Assembly (NCBI RefSeq): GCF_018143015.1
Contig: NC_054746.1
Location: forward strand, 24,380,464 to 24,444,463
Length of the DNA: 64,000 nt
DNA from: Lytechinus variegatus
Taxonomy: Eukaryota; Echinodermata; Echinoidea; Temnopleuroida; Toxopneustidae
Direction: 5' to 3'
Shown: in pieces, positions 1-14,405 of the stretch
Layout: every line of letters begins with the position of its first letter
Position numbering within the stretch: the first letter of the stretch is position 1
Notes under the pieces: model-generated
The model's input: the letters and a program-made list of their open reading frames with translations, nothing else
Told to the model about the DNA's origin: nothing
Databases searched by the model: none
Position numbers and translations under genes: made by a program

Positions 1-310
1 TTTTTTAATGATTTTGAAATTAACTTCTAATTAATATGTGATAGTAGTTTTGGGAATTTAGCCACAGTCAACATTAAGAGGCTTTTTACGGTAAATATAA
101 CCAAAGTACAGCTTTACGTAGATTATAACATAATATTACAGCCCTTGGTTAACCTTGAGTGGCTAATGATTTTTGTGTGTCGTGTCCCGCTGATTGCGAC
201 TTTCAAATGCATAAAATTTAGCAAGCTCAGATTTTAGACGCCATTTACCTCTTCCCATTCTTCATGTTCTTAATATTTTTCAATCCTCGGCAGCCCAGTC
301 GTGTTATTAA

Positions 311-1053
311 AAGTCAAGTCCACCCTAGAAAAATTTTGTTTGAATAAATAGAGAAAAATCAAACTAGCATAACGCTGAAAATTTCATCAAAATCGGACGT
401 AGAATAAGAAAGCTATTACATTTTTAAGTTCCACTTATTTTTCACAAAATAGTGATATGCACAACTCAGTTGCATGCAAGTGAGACAGGCGATGATGCCC
501 CCCACTCACTATATCTTTTGTTTTGTATTGTTTGAATTATGCAATATTTCATTTTGGATTCGACAATAAGGAGGAACGTGACTGAGCCATACTAGTATCT
601 GATGATTGATGTATAGTAATCCCTATGGCAGCTCATACAGAAGCTATACTTGGATGATGAATCAAGTGAGCCACTGGAAGGAGCATCATGAAGTGCAGGA
701 ATGGTGATGAATAGACATAGCAAATTTTTATGTACAGTAAAATGTATCAAACAATGTCAATTCCACATGTTCAGGGCAGAATTAATTGTTTTTTCACTTG
801 ACAATGAAGAGAAAATTAGAACATTTCATATTTCACATAATAAAATATAAAAGAAACAGTGAGTGGCTGACATCAACAGTCTCCTCATTTGCACGCCGAC
901 CGCAGGATGTGAACTGTTTTGTGAAATTAAGCGAAACTTTAAAATATCATAACTTTCTTATTTTACATCCGATTTTGATGAAATTGTTAGTGTTATGTTT
1001 GTTGGATTTGTTTCTTTTTATTCAAATCAACTTTTTGTTGGGGGTGAACTTCT
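311..1053. mobile_element. Fold-back MITE, AAGTCAAGTCCACC family, copy 1
   Basis: The left end reads AAGTCAAGTCCACC next to TTAA (307-310). The right end is its degenerate inverse next to TTAA (1054-1057). The arms are about 200 bp and carry words such as ATTTCATCAAAATCGGA and its complement. There is no coding capacity. Three more copies lie at 3431-4018, 51944-52540 and 54298-54847. TTAA flanks suggest mobilisation by a piggyBac-type transposase, which is inference. This is the longest and most diverged copy. Confidence 0.7.
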
Positions 1054-1154
1054 TTAAGTTCTTCTCTTTTTCTTGCCCCTGCCGCATCGAGTCATATTTT
1101 TTAAATATCTCTTCCTCTCTCTTGCTCATGCTATGTATTTGTATTTCAGGATAT

Positions 1155-1350
1155 TTGTATAAGTTCCTCACATGTTCTTCTTTCCTTCCCTTTTCCGCTT
1201 TCCTTCCATTTCCCTATTCATGTTCTTTCTTTCCCTTTCTTTCAATCATTTCCCTTTCCCTTTCCTCTTTTCTTAGTCCGACTTTCTTTCTTTCTTTCTT
1301 TATTTCTTTCTTTCTTTCAGGCTTTCTTTCTTTCCCTTTCTCTTTTTTCT
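1155..1350. repeat. CTTT/CCTTT pyrimidine microsatellite
   Basis: About 200 bases of almost pure pyrimidine on the plus strand, mainly TTTC, CCTTTC and TTCTTTC units, ending near a G-rich run at 1372-1380. It is low-complexity sequence, and the open frames on both strands here are its artefacts. Confidence 0.8.
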
Positions 1351-1534
1351 TGTTCCCGATGAAATCCGCCGGGGGGGGCGGCTTGCTCCCCTGCCCCACC
1401 TGTTACGCCACTGGTTTTATCACAAATGTTGTGAGAAAAAGGAATTTTCATGTGGACAATAAAATGAAATTGAATTGAGTTTTAATTTGTCAATTTACAT
1501 GTATATGTTCATGTTTCACTATATATTATTCAAC

Positions 1535-1850
1535 ACCATTCCGTCCATCAACATTTCGTCTAACAACCATTTGGTCTAATAGCTATTTGGTCCAATCATC
1601 ACTTGGTCTAATAACCAGATCGTCTATGACCATTTCATCTAGTCTATGCCCATTTTATTTTCATTCATTTTGCCCAATTAAACACTGAGTCAAATATTGG
1701 ACCATTAGACGAAATGGTGAATGGAAGAAATAGCATTTCGAGCATGTAGATAGTGCAGTGGTTGAACTGATGGTAGACCAAATGATAGTAGCCGGGGATA
1801 GTAGACGTCTCGACGAGTTGGTGAATTAGACCAATAACCAATTGGAAGTA
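1535..1850. repeat. Fold-back repeat of CATTTGGTCTAAT words
   Basis: The left half repeats CCATTTGGTCTAATA-like words about every 20 bases. The right half carries the inverse (ATTAGACGAAATGGT, GTAGACCAAATGATAG). A related copy with the same order of words lies at about 62650-63110. It looks like a fold-back element made of short tandem words. No protein is encoded and no target duplication was found. Confidence 0.55.
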
Positions 1851-2027
1851 AAACCTTATTCAACCCAGTATTCAACAGGCTTGAAAGCAAGGTAAAATGG
1901 CAATGTTGGCTTTCCATAACGTCTGCACCTTCCACTTTGGTACTTATCTCTAGCTCTTTGTACAAAAGTATAAATTACGAAGACACCCCCACCGTACCCC
2001 CGTAAACCTAATTCAGGCTTCACAAAG

Positions 2028-2111
2028 ATGGAGCGGACTCAAGATCACAACAGGGCACTGAAACGCCTTAATGTCTTTAATCGGCATTTATCACCGCCGT
2101 TAGCATGTTTA
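2028..2111 (+). CDS. PHYH: PHYH exon 1, PTS2 targeting exon
   Basis: This exon encodes residues 1-28 and ends at donor TTA|GTAAGT in phase 0. It holds the whole peroxisomal signal RLNVFNRHL, which fits the PTS2 pattern R-L-x5-H-L. It is too short to show up as an ordinary open frame and was found by matching the PTS2 pattern, the donor site and the phase required by exon 2. The join is inferred and needs a transcript. Confidence 0.8.
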
Positions 2112-5100
2112 GTAAGTCAATGGATGTATTAATATAATTGACAGATATGACCAGGCATAGTACCGGTACCGGTATAGGCCTAGGCTAGAGTCTATTTATG
2201 TTCACTCGGGGGTTCACGTTTCAGCGTAACCCAGCCAGGCCCAGCCCCAGGGATCTCCGGCACGCGAAGCGGGGCGGAGCTCCTTGGCCTGGGTTAGTTT
2301 CAGCGATGTTCGTGTTTTTCTGCATGTTCTTTACTTTAGTAGGCCTAACGTTAGACACTCATTCAATGAATAAGGTTATGAATATGATATAACCTTGTTC
2401 TCAGTTACATCTCCATGTGTGGCAAAATAAGGTTGACAATGTTTGGATTATTTTCTCTTTTTCTATGGGCATGATGGGACAAATGCTTGATTTTCTTCAC
2501 ATTGATTCAGTTTTCATTACATTACAGCTATTCATCATGTGCTCTTGTAAATTTGAATCTTTAAATTATTTTTTCTTAATTGAAAATAGAGATTGAAAAA
2601 TGAGATTATTTTCTTGCCATATTACTTCTTCCTATATAAGTAGGCCTACATACCACCTGTGGTGGTTACATCTCCATGTGTGGAGATGTAAAATGTATTG
2701 TCGTACTGTATTGTGGATTTGAATGCTGAGTGCTGAGAATCCACCGTTGAAGTTGTGGTAAAAAAAGCAAACATATAAATATTTACATACAAATGCAGAC
2801 TTTCCACCAATAGAGGGCCTGCACAAAAATATGCCCAAAATTCAAGTTTTTGAGCGCTCTGGTGTAGATAAAAATTATTTCCAATACAGTACCGTAAAAG
2901 GTAGACCAAAAGCTTTGGTCTCTGTTATGTTGGTTGTTCAGCTGAACTCCGTTGGCTTCACTCACCAAATACAGAGACTGAAGTTCTAGCACGATCTGTA
3001 CAGGGGACTCAGTGGCCATATGTTTATGTACTTAAGATCAGACAAAACGGGGAAGTGAATTTGCGTGACAGCCGAGGTTAGTCACTGTTTTTGTTCCTTT
3101 TAACTTGATTTTTCTCCGTTTTTTGGCAATTAATGCCATGAGGGAATATTAATTTGCATTTTAGTCACAATAATTGTCAATTTTTTATTCATTAAAGACA
3201 AAAATTGAAGAGCCCCGACGGGGGGATTTTGCATTGCAAGTCCCCTAATGGTGGCTGCACGATAGCGAGCCGTCTGTGTACGAGGAGAAATAAAAAAAAA
3301 ATGTTAAAAAACTCCTCGAAACAGACGGCTGCCAGCTGTCTACGTAAAAGGGCACTAGTATTCAACCCGGCATAATTCAAAGATTTTGACATATTCCCCA
3401 AAATATTTAGAAATAGGGAATTTATCTTAAAGGTCAAGTCCACCTCAGAAAAATGTTGATTTGAATCAATAGAGAAAAATCAGACAAGCACATTGCTGAA
3501 AATTTCATCAAAATCGGATGTAAAATAAGAAAGTTATGACATTTCAAAGTTTCGCTTATTTTCAACAAAATAGTTATATGAACGAGCCAGTTACATCCAA
3601 ATGAGAGTCGATGATGTCACTCACTATTTCTTATTATTTATTGTTTGAATTATACAATATTTCAATTTTTACGAATTTGACGATTAGGACCTTGCCTGAA
3701 GCACAAAATGTTAAAATAATGGAATTCCACGTGTTCAGGGAGGAATGAAACTTCATTTCACATGACAAGGACAAGAAAATAAAAATATTTCATATTTCAT
3801 ATAATAAAATACAAAAGAAATAGTAAGTGATGTCATCAACTCTCTCATTTGGATGTAACTGGCTCGTTCATATAATTATTTTGTTGAAAATAAGCGAAAC
3901 TTTAAAATGCCATAACTTTCTTATTTTACATCCGATTTTGATGAAATTTTCAGCGTTATGCTTGTTGAATTTTTCTCTTTTTATTTAAATCAAGTTCTTG
4001 TTGGGGTGGACTTGTCCTTTAATTTCATACCTTTATTACTTCCAGGGTAATCTGTTGTCGGTATTTTCTTTATCAATACGTCAACTGTATGCGCGGAGGA
4101 TGGAATTATGCGGCGAAGGCCTTTTGCACTGAATGGCACAAGTATTCATCCTAGTGATGAAAGATAGCAAATCTCAAAATGGTTTAGATTGCTGAATTAG
4201 ATCTAGATCTATGTAAGTCTCTGGCTTTGATTACTTTGGTCTCATCTCAAATGGTCTAGTCCATAGTCGGATGGGGCATGGGCAGATTGAGAGACAGGGC
4301 CATCTTTCATCGCTAGGTTGAATACTAGTGCCGACGGATTGAATACTAGTGCCCAAAACCATCGCCGTATAATTTGATCGGCCATGCACACAGTTGACTG
4401 GTTGAAGAAAAAAACAACGGAAAAAGAATAACCAGCATTTGCTCTTGGAAATAAGACGGGTCTGAAATTCAGGTAAATTCTATATTTCTATATATTTGAG
4501 GAAACTCTCCAAATTGCAATTGTATGGAAATTACTTTAGTAATCTTGGTAAAAAAAGTGATATTTTAATGATTTTTTAAAGTGTGTGCTATGTACAGCGT
4601 AGGCATACCGTAGTCCCTACCTGTAGATCTACCACAGTCAGGGTGGTAGCAGTGAACAAGAGGGCCTAGACAGGAATAACCGTCATTTTGGGGGGCTCCA
4701 CTCACCAATACATATGATAGTAAAATGTCGGAAATTATTAAATAAATCTCCAGAAACAACGGTTATTCCTGTCTAGTTCTATAGTAACGTTATTTAGGTT
4801 CCACTCCCCAGCTTTGGTCTTGATCTCTCATTCTCTGTAATGTAACAGTTATGTTAGCCTTTGAGGACTCCATGATGATGTTATAAAAATATTTTGACAT
4901 GTACTTACTCATCATGGAGCCTTGAACCGCCTGCCATACATGCACATGCATAAGTGAGACCTCCACACCCGGTGAAATCGGTTTATAAGTGTGAATTTTA
5001 TTGATATGAGTATGGAGATCCCAAAAATTGGGTAATAAAGAGATGAAAATTTTAAGGTTTAATGATATATAGTGATTTGTTATGCGCCAAATCCACTCTG

Positions 5101-8100
5101 CAGAGTGCTCAAGATGCAGTGAAAGAAAGAAAGAGCAAAGTACAAATATAATAGTAATAGATTCAGGAACAATTAAGAGGAAGCATTGAATAGACGAGTC
5201 TTAAGGTAACGTTTGAATGTGTCAACGGAAGTGCATTCACGGATTGATTGCCAGGGGAAGATCATTCCAGTGAACAGGGCTAGCGTGAGCAAAAGCCTAA
5301 ACCCCCCATGTCTTCACAGATTTAGGAATAACTAGGGAACCAGAGTTGGATGAGCTGTGGGACCTGACACTGACAGGAGTGTATTTGTTAATTATATTAA
5401 TATTGTACTGTGGAGCAGAGCCGTTAATTGCATGGAATACAAGGAGAAGGATTTTTTTTTTCTTACCAGACCGATCTTGTGTAGATACCTCAATCTGTTT
5501 GTCAACAAAGAAAATACAATAGGTCTCAGGTCTGACCCTTAAAACGCTTCGTTATGATGTACATTCGATTAGTGATGTTACAAAATGCCGTCTTGAAGAA
5601 CAATTCAAATACTAAAATTTAATACGTGATTATAAATAAATATAATAATAATCAGTCTTTATATGTGGCCAATTTCAAGCCCCCAGCTTTAGCTTTTCTT
5701 TGCACAACTTTTAAAATTTCATTTCTTGTGTAATGTTTGCTTCTCTTAATTTTCTTTTCTTGTATTCAAATTTCGCCTGAGTTGGATTCCTTTATAAAAT
5801 TCGAATTTGAATTTTCAACAAAGAACCATTCAATGAAAACTGATAAATCTATGACGGTCACTGCACTTCTGTCAGTAATAAATATGGTACGTAATCAATT
5901 TCTTGAATACTTATCATTTGAGTGACATACTAAAAAGTTTGTTTATTAATTTATTTCCAGACTCAACAGCAAACATCTTCTGGCTCATCACTTCAAGCAG
6001 GACTGTCAAATCAAATTCAGTATGTCCTGAAGAACAGTATTCTGACAGCAGAACAGGAGAAATCATACCAGGATAATGGCTTCTTGGTTATTCCCAAGCT
6101 TGTACCTCATCAAAAAATTGATATGTACAGGTAAGGTTGTATGTACAAACAATGACATTTGTTTTGTTGGATATGAATGCATTGGAATTTGGAGTGTGGG
6201 GAATATATCTATTATTGTAATTTGTGAGAAAACAACTCAAATTGCCAATTTATTTGAGGATAAATAATTTTGTGGAAAGCTCATCTGAAGTCTGTGAATA
6301 GTAATTCAAACCAAATTAATGTTACCAAAGGGCAATGCCATAAAATAATCTTTTTGTACATCCGACCCCCATTTTTCTTAAGTCTTACTTCACTTCATAA
6401 ACTGACCAAGTCATGGTCCTGACTATCAATAGAACAAGAATTCAGAAACAGACAATTTCATGAAGTTCCCACATGTATAGGGAGTCGGGCGTACATATTT
6501 TATGGAATTGCCCCAAAGTTACTAAACATTCATCAATAGATAGCTGCTATATTATAAATAATAAGTAGGCTACATTGGCTGACAAATAATTAAAATGTGT
6601 GACTATGTTTTGTATTGGAATGATTTTATAATATACAGTGCATCCAAAAAAAACTATACACTTTTGAAATGGCTGCCAAATAAAAAATGTAGCACTTTGG
6701 GGCAAAAGACTTGTAGATATGGAAAGCCAATAGAGTCAACATTCAAATGACACCAAAAAGTTAGGAACTATTCATGCTTGAGCGAGCACTGCCCACTGCA
6801 ACAAAGGGTATGAAAATTAGGGTGGGCTGGAATTAGCCTTCCAATCTATGTCGGTTTTTGAGAGGCGAATCCTTTCAAACTTGCAAAGTTAAGGGCGTTG
6901 TGATAAATTAATGATCAACCGTGACCAGTTTTGGTTGCTTAAGCAAATTATTAGATTATACTTTAATGCATGAGTGAACACAAATTACACTTTTTTTGGT
7001 AGCATTTCAACTTTGTCATTTGGATCTCTTTTGGGGCAACATTTCAACTTTATCATGTGGATCTCAGCAATGTGTTCATGGGAGTCGGGAGAATAGGGGG
7101 GAGAGATAGGACTTACAAATGTAAGTGTCAACAGAACATTCAGCCCCCACCCCCTCCCTCTTTCCCGCCTTCCCCTCCTGTTAAGAGACTGATGTCTACA
7201 TGTACATGTATTGTCGTGTACACAAAATCCAGAGCAGAATGTTGATTTAATGATTAATTCTGAATTGGGGCATCAAGTTTTCCTATCATTTAATCAACAA
7301 TTTATCATTAAATCAACTCATTCAATGTGTAATGTGATCAATCAAACATTCAGTTTTTTCAATAGATTAACCATTAACCATCATATTCATTAAATTTCTT
7401 GGTAATCATTCAATAAAAAAACTGACCATCAGCCAGATAAGTTTTGAATAGGCTACAATCCAGGAAGTGAGACAGAGAGAGGGGGAGGGGGGGGGGCTGG
7501 GAAATGGAGGTGGAGATGGGAGGGTACATATGACTTTTAATTTGTAAAAGGACAAAAAGAAGAGGAATGCCCTTTCAACATGATAACCATGTCTTAGCAT
7601 ATATCACCCTCTTGCTTGTAACAGGTACCATCACATTACTCTGACTGTCACAAACACACTTCTGAGGTCTGCAAGATGAATATGCTACACTAAAATTACA
7701 AGTCCTGTACTCCTGTTCACTCATGCATTAAATTTCAATTTAGAAACTCATTAAATTTTCCTAGAAAACCAAAACTTATCTCACTCATAAATTTACAATG
7801 TAGCTTAGCAAGTTCCAAAGGACTAACCACTCAAAAAAAAAATCTGTAAGGCTAATTCCTGCCCGGCATAGCCGAGCTTAGTCTCTAAGGAGAAGAGAAG
7901 TCGGGAGTCGGGGATGGGGGGGTGGGGGTTGAGATGGAGAATGGGGTTGCTAAATGTTCTGTTGACCTTTATCCCATCAACTTCACCTACTGAAGTCATA
8001 TTACCCCCTCTTCTCCTGACTGTCATAAACACATTTGAGATCCACATGATAAAGACAAAGTGCTGCACTAAAAATTGCAATTCATAATCACTCATGATTA

Positions 8101-11100
8101 AATTTCAATTTAATAATGCATTTAATTTTCACAAACAACAAACTGATCACAACTGATATTTAATTCACCAAATAACCCTCAACTTTGCAAGTACCAAACA
8201 AACAAACCTGAATGAAAGTGGAAGGCTAATTCTGACCCACCCTAATTTTCATACCCTTTGTTTAAGTGGGTAGTGCTCGCTCGAGCATGACTAGTTTTCC
8301 AACTTTTTGGTGTCATTTGAAAGTTGACTTTATTGGCTTTCTATATCTATAAGTCTTTTCCCCCAAAATGCTACATTTTTTTATTTGGCAGCCATCTTAA
8401 AAGTGTAGAGTTTTTTGGGACGCACTGTAGTGTATTAATCAAAGATGGTTTGCAGTGTTATTAAAATGAAATATGGTAGTTAATTTTGTTTTAAAATAGA
8501 TGCATATAGAGTCTACCGCCTTCTATATGCGCCTCGTAGCTTATCTACTAACAAGCATCGGCAAGTTTTTTTCCCTGTCTTCCCATTGTATTTTTCTTGG
8601 TGGTCACCTATAATATAACAAAGAAACCTGGGTTTCGATTGGTGAGACTGAATAAAACATACTCGATAATTGCATGTATGTTAAGATATTCAGGAGAAGA
8701 AAATGTTAAAATATTTGTTATGTATTACTGTTTTATCGGAATACCAGAACAGAAAAAAACAAAAGGGGAACCCGCACATATCGGACGGATTCCGGTATTC
8801 CTTCAATTCCGACCCAGGCCTAATTTACATACTATGCTGTATGGTTATTGAAAGTACATGAGATCTTGGGAGATGTATACTTTGAGTGCATTTTTAAAAT
8901 AATTTTTCAGGGCATCTAGTATATATCTGCATACACTCAATAGTCTGTGCCATGTTCTTGATCCATATCATGTCAAATATTCAATGTTTTTCTGGTAAGA
9001 CAGATTCATGACTTAGTGACATTTGGATTTTGTGACATACATGTAGATGAGTAAGACAAGTCATGACTTATGATACATGCATGATTCATTTTTATACAGG
9101 AAGGAGTTTGATAAAATCTGTGAAGGGCAAAATAGACTACGTTCTATGACAATCATGAAGGATGTCGCCCTCAGAACAGCTAGTGGTGAAAGAGCAATAA
9201 ATAAACTCCAAGACTTTCAAGACAATGAAGTCTTATTCTCATACTGCTGTCTGCCAGAGGTGAATATCAAAACGATTTAAATTCAAGAACTGATATCACT
9301 TTCAACTATTTCCAATCACTGGACCTTTGAAAAATTGATTCTTCAGTGACCTAACATAGATATAATCTGTATGGAAACTATAAAACTTTGATAGAAAGAT
9401 ACAACATATGGAAATGGAAATAATTCTATAGTTCTTCCAGACTCTTCAGGAGGAAGGAGAGGCCACAAAATATTAAATTTCTATTGACTTGTTATTTGTT
9501 TCTGGTGCACTTAAAAAAAGACGAAGGAAAATAAATTACTGAACAGTAACAGCACAATGATTGGTTAAATAGCAATAACAGTGGATTTTGAACCAATGTC
9601 TTGGAGACAAAATGTTTTTTTTAATCAGTGTACTTTAACTTTGTTGTTTCAGATATTGCAATATGTAGAGTGTTTTACTGGACCTGATATCATGGCCATG
9701 CATACAATGCTTATCAACAAACCCCCAGATCCGGGTGAGTAATTACACCAAGGGCTAAAGGCTTGTTAAGTCAGGGTATGACTAGGCTAAGCAACAAAAC
9801 TGAAGAATATTTTGTGTTCGTATGTCTCGTAAATCAATGGGAAATGAGACAACGACAAATGTTCTAGGGGCAAGAGCTTTTTGTACTTGTATATCAACTC
9901 GATCAAATTGTTTAATGAATTAGCAATTTAAAAAAATTGTCTGAGATACACCACCAAAATCATCACATCATACAACATTGCTTATAAAGTCATATGAAAT
10001 CATTATTTTCACAACTCCATCCGTACAACTTGCATAATTGTTTCATCATGCTCTACTAAATTATGGTCAGGAAAATGGTGAAATGCAAACAAAATTTAGA
10101 AGATTGATGACATCACACTTTGGTATTCTAGTGGAATGATGTACTAAACGACATTAATACTAGTAGTTATGATTGGAAATAGGGATGAAATTCAAAGGTC
10201 ATTTTGATACAAAATCTAAAGGGAGATGAAGAAGTCAGAGGAAAATGTAAGTTAACCCTTAAAGGACTGGGGGCATGATGGCCCCCTCCCTCAATGTTTT
10301 GTGTGATATTTCTGGAACACAAAGATAGCACAGTAAAATTTTATGACTTTTTCTTTTCTCTGAAGTCTTGCACAACTCTTAAGGCCAAATTCGCATCACG
10401 ACACCACATGAATTCGTGTACAAAGTCTATGGGAGATGAAATTCATAAAAGGGTGATCATTATTCTGATTGGTCTGCTTGATTAATCTAAGGTTTAATTT
10501 AGTTGTTAAATGGTTTATAATAGTTTCCATTAAAAAACTATAAAACAAAAGTTGAAAAAACAAAGAAATTCTGAAAACAAACACATAAGGAAAAATTTGA
10601 CTTTGGCAATTTTTCTTCGTGGAATCCTAAGATTTCAAAGATGACATCTGGAAGAAAAATGAAAATTTAAGAGAAATTGGGTATTAAATATGCAAATGTT
10701 TTTCATGAATAAATTTGCATATTTTATTCATAATTATTTTAAGAATGATTTTTTATACTAGCTTGTAGTTTATGTGGTAAAGAATGTGCAAGCCAAATTT
10801 CGGCGCAATCACATGAATGATGAATGGCGGCGGATATCAGAAGGGGGCCCATGACTGCCCCCTATCCTCAACACATCTCAAATATCCCAGTCCTTTTAGG
10901 GTTAAGGCCTTCCCTGGTTAACTTCAAAGTAAACAAATAATGTAGCAGTCAGATAAGGACAAAAAGTTCTAGTTGAGACTTGATCTCACTCTGTAGATAT
11001 ATAAGTATGTTTTGATGAAACAGTCACAATTTCTATTCATTTAGTTAGGCAGTACATCTGTTTATCGCAATGTTGCCACTCTATTCATGTCAACTCATGC

Positions 11101-14100
11101 AAAGATGAATTAACATAAAAATTCACACCTGTTTTGGGTCATTCTAAAATGGAATTCACATATCTTTTGCCCATTGTTTCAATAGCTTTTACACTATTTC
11201 TCAAATGATTTGTAATAGATTGGGTATGTTTTGGAGTAAAAAAAAAATCAAGATTATGAAAAAATGTATGATCTTGTGCTTATTCATATTTAATGTATCT
11301 TCTCCCTAAAAAAATAGTGGCCTAGACTATTGTCATACCTCAAATATCTTCGTTTGGAAAGTGATTACACTTGTGTAGGAGGTAAAAATATACATGTACA
11401 AGGAAATCTCATTGAATAATATGAATGAAATATAAAGTTTACCAATCAATGTCATTGAATAATAAACAAAATGCAAATTCAAGAGTTTTAAGGGTGGTTT
11501 GTAATACATGTGGTTCTGTTCAGTAATTCTTGTGGGTGATCCTTCTTGGGTTAATAACGGACCTGATGATTATTAGAGCATTGGGAATGTATTTGGTTAA
11601 TTTTAAAAACACTAGTTGTAGTTTTCTCTGTATGGTATCAGCCAACATTACCAAGTTCCATGGAGAGGACTCAGACATTCTTTTGCTTACATTATATATA
11701 AATCAAGTGTGATATACTTTTTTTTCCCATAGGAAGCAAGACCTCAAGACATCCCATGCATCAGGATCTACATTACTTCCCATTCCGACCAGCCGAAAGC
11801 ATTGTGTGTTCCTGGACAGCCATGGAAAAAGTACACAGACAGAACGGATGTCTTGTGGTTGTTCCAGGATCTCACAAGGGACAGTTAATGAGTCATGATT
11901 ATCCTAAATGGGAGGTATGCACAAACCAGTAAATTTTCAGGGGATGTTTCTTACATCCATGTGTAAATTCACAATGACACTTCATGGTCAATATGTAAAG
12001 TATTTATTTTTTAAAGTAATTTTGTAACCTTTGTGTAATTGTTATAAAAAATAACCTTTGCATATTGTGAAAAATTGAATAAAAACGGTAATTAGAGCTG
12101 CAGGTTTGGGTTTCAATTTAACCCTTATTTACCTGAGCTATTTTGTGAGCTTAAAGTCCTAGGGAGGGGGCTAAAGGCCCCTCCCCCTTTAAGATCTCAG
12201 CCACGGATCGCACAATGGCGACAAAAATGTGCATGAAGGTAGAGAAAGATGTAATCTACGCCATTGCATAGGTACATTGTAAATTGCACAGAATTCTTTT
12301 TTTTATAATTAATTTACTCATGAAATCATTCTTTTTGCTCTAATTCACTAAATAAAGCTCCTAGAACCTAATTTTTGTTGAAAATATTCTTTGTGTCATT
12401 CCTAGCAACTACAAATGAAAAAATTCTGCTGTAAAAAATCAATTTCTGATGTATTTTATTGTTTTTTAAAAAATGAATTATGTATTTCTTTGTTTTTTCA
12501 TCTCTTTATTTTTATTGTTTTTTTTTGACAAAATTCATCAAGGACATTATTCCAGTCATAAATAGCATCAAATCAAATAATTGTTGTCAATCAAAGTGAG
12601 AATTATCACTCATTTATGACTTTTAGATGAAACAGATTTTGTATTGACTTTTTCCATGATATATACGTTTTTTTAGCAATTTCGGTCTGACATGCACTTA
12701 CATAATGATGCATAATTTCCTGGGCATCACAAATTTTGTCTCCAAGTTGTGGGAGACTTGAAGGTAAAAAGTCAGCAAGCGGGGCAGTCAAAAAAATTTG
12801 CACAGAGGGTATACCACAAAAAATGTAGAGTGGGCACTGGAAAGGCTCCACCCCCCCCCCCCGTAAGTTAGGGTTAAGGCTGCCTCAGAGTATTAATCAA
12901 AGATGAGTTTGAATAAAATGTTAAAGACTTAATAAAAATATGTGTCAAAATGATTACTTACATTATTCAAATTACTTGAGCAGTTATCAGATACATTTGA
13001 AAAATAATGAATGAAATAAGTTAACAGTAATACAAACAATTTTGTGTGACGGAGAAAATTGCAAGGGAATGAGTGGAGCCGGATGGGGCTATCATATATT
13101 AAAGCATGTACAGATTATTATTACCCCTGTCATTCGATTCAGTCACTCTCGCCCATCTACAATGGATGCACATTCACAAGCTAATAGAGAAGGGGAACAA
13201 TGACAATTTGTTTTATTTTTGTGAAGGGAGGTGTTAACAAGATGTACCATGGTATATTGGACTTTGATGAATCTGCTCCTAGGGTCCATCTTGAGATGGA
13301 GAAAGGTGATACGGTCTTCTTCCATCCTCTCTTGCTACATGGATCTGGAGCTAATAAAACAAATGGATTCAGGAAGGTATACTTTGGAAGAAGTCATCTT
13401 GGTAAAGATGATGATGTTGATGATAATGATGATGATGATGATGGTGATGATGGTGATTATATTGATGATGATGATGATGATGATGATGTAGATGATGATG
13501 GTTATGATAATGATTATGATGATGATGATGATGATGATGAAGCCCATGAAGGTAATGATAATGAGAATCAGAGGCGTCGATCCTGGGGGGGCAGGGGGGC
13601 GATCGCCCCACCAATGAAAATATTGGGGGGGCAAACATATCATTTTGCCCCCCCAATAATTCCGGATATGCATTAAAAAAAACAAGATTGTAATGTTCAG
13701 CAAGCGAGATGGTGATACACAACTCGTTCTTTATTTAAAATCGTGCTCAAAATGTCCGCTTTTCAGATTGAAATATACAAATTTTCAGCTCGCGCTTCGC
13801 GCTCGCATCATTTCTGTAGCAAAAACCCATACTTTTCATGATTAAATAGGTGAATGTAAATGTCCCACTTTCAGTTCTAAGCCTCAAAAGACCTCCTGCT
13901 TCGATTTGCAATCATCTTTTCTTGGATATATATCTTGTTGTTCATCAAAAACGTCCACTAAACTGTTATTTTTTCAGATCGAAATATCAAAATTTTTCAG
14001 CTCGCGCTTCGCGCTCGCATCTATTGTTCTTTTAAATACAAATCTTATCATTGGTACCAAAAATGCTTAGAATATCAAGTTTTCAGATCAGAATATAAGG

Positions 14101-14313
14101 AAATTTCAGCTCACTCTCGCACTCGTACTATCTGTGTAGTGAGATATGTATCCTCCTCATGAGTTACTACAAAAAGTCCTAAACAGGCACGCTTTTCCTG
14201 TCAGTATACTAAAAAAAAATCAGCTCGCGCTTCGCGCTCGCATCAATTTCTTTGTGAGATACGTGTATGGGTCTCATGAGTCATATATATATATATATTA
14301 TATACAGTACATA

Positions 14314-14405
<92 letters not shown>

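Larger units (their letters stand above)
1..2027. other. Upstream flank of PHYH, repeat-rich, no gene
   Basis: No coding exon is recognisable before the PHYH start codon. The stretch holds a fold-back element (311-1053), a CTTT-type microsatellite (about 1155-1350) and a second fold-back repeat built from CATTTGGTC-like words (about 1535-1850). The promoter should lie within the last 100 to 200 bases before 2028, but I see no clear TATA box there. The long open frame at 786-1478 is the fold-back arm plus the microsatellite and is not a gene. Confidence 0.6.

Noticed and set aside
786..1478. 230-codon open frame upstream of PHYH
   Set aside because: It runs over a fold-back arm and a CTTT microsatellite; the protein is low-complexity Phe/Ser/Leu with no family resemblance.
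13335..13722. Asp-, Ile- and His-rich open frames on both strands after PHYH exon 6
   Set aside because: They are translations of the GAT microsatellite; the exon ends at the 13376 donor, and PHYH continues at 14863.
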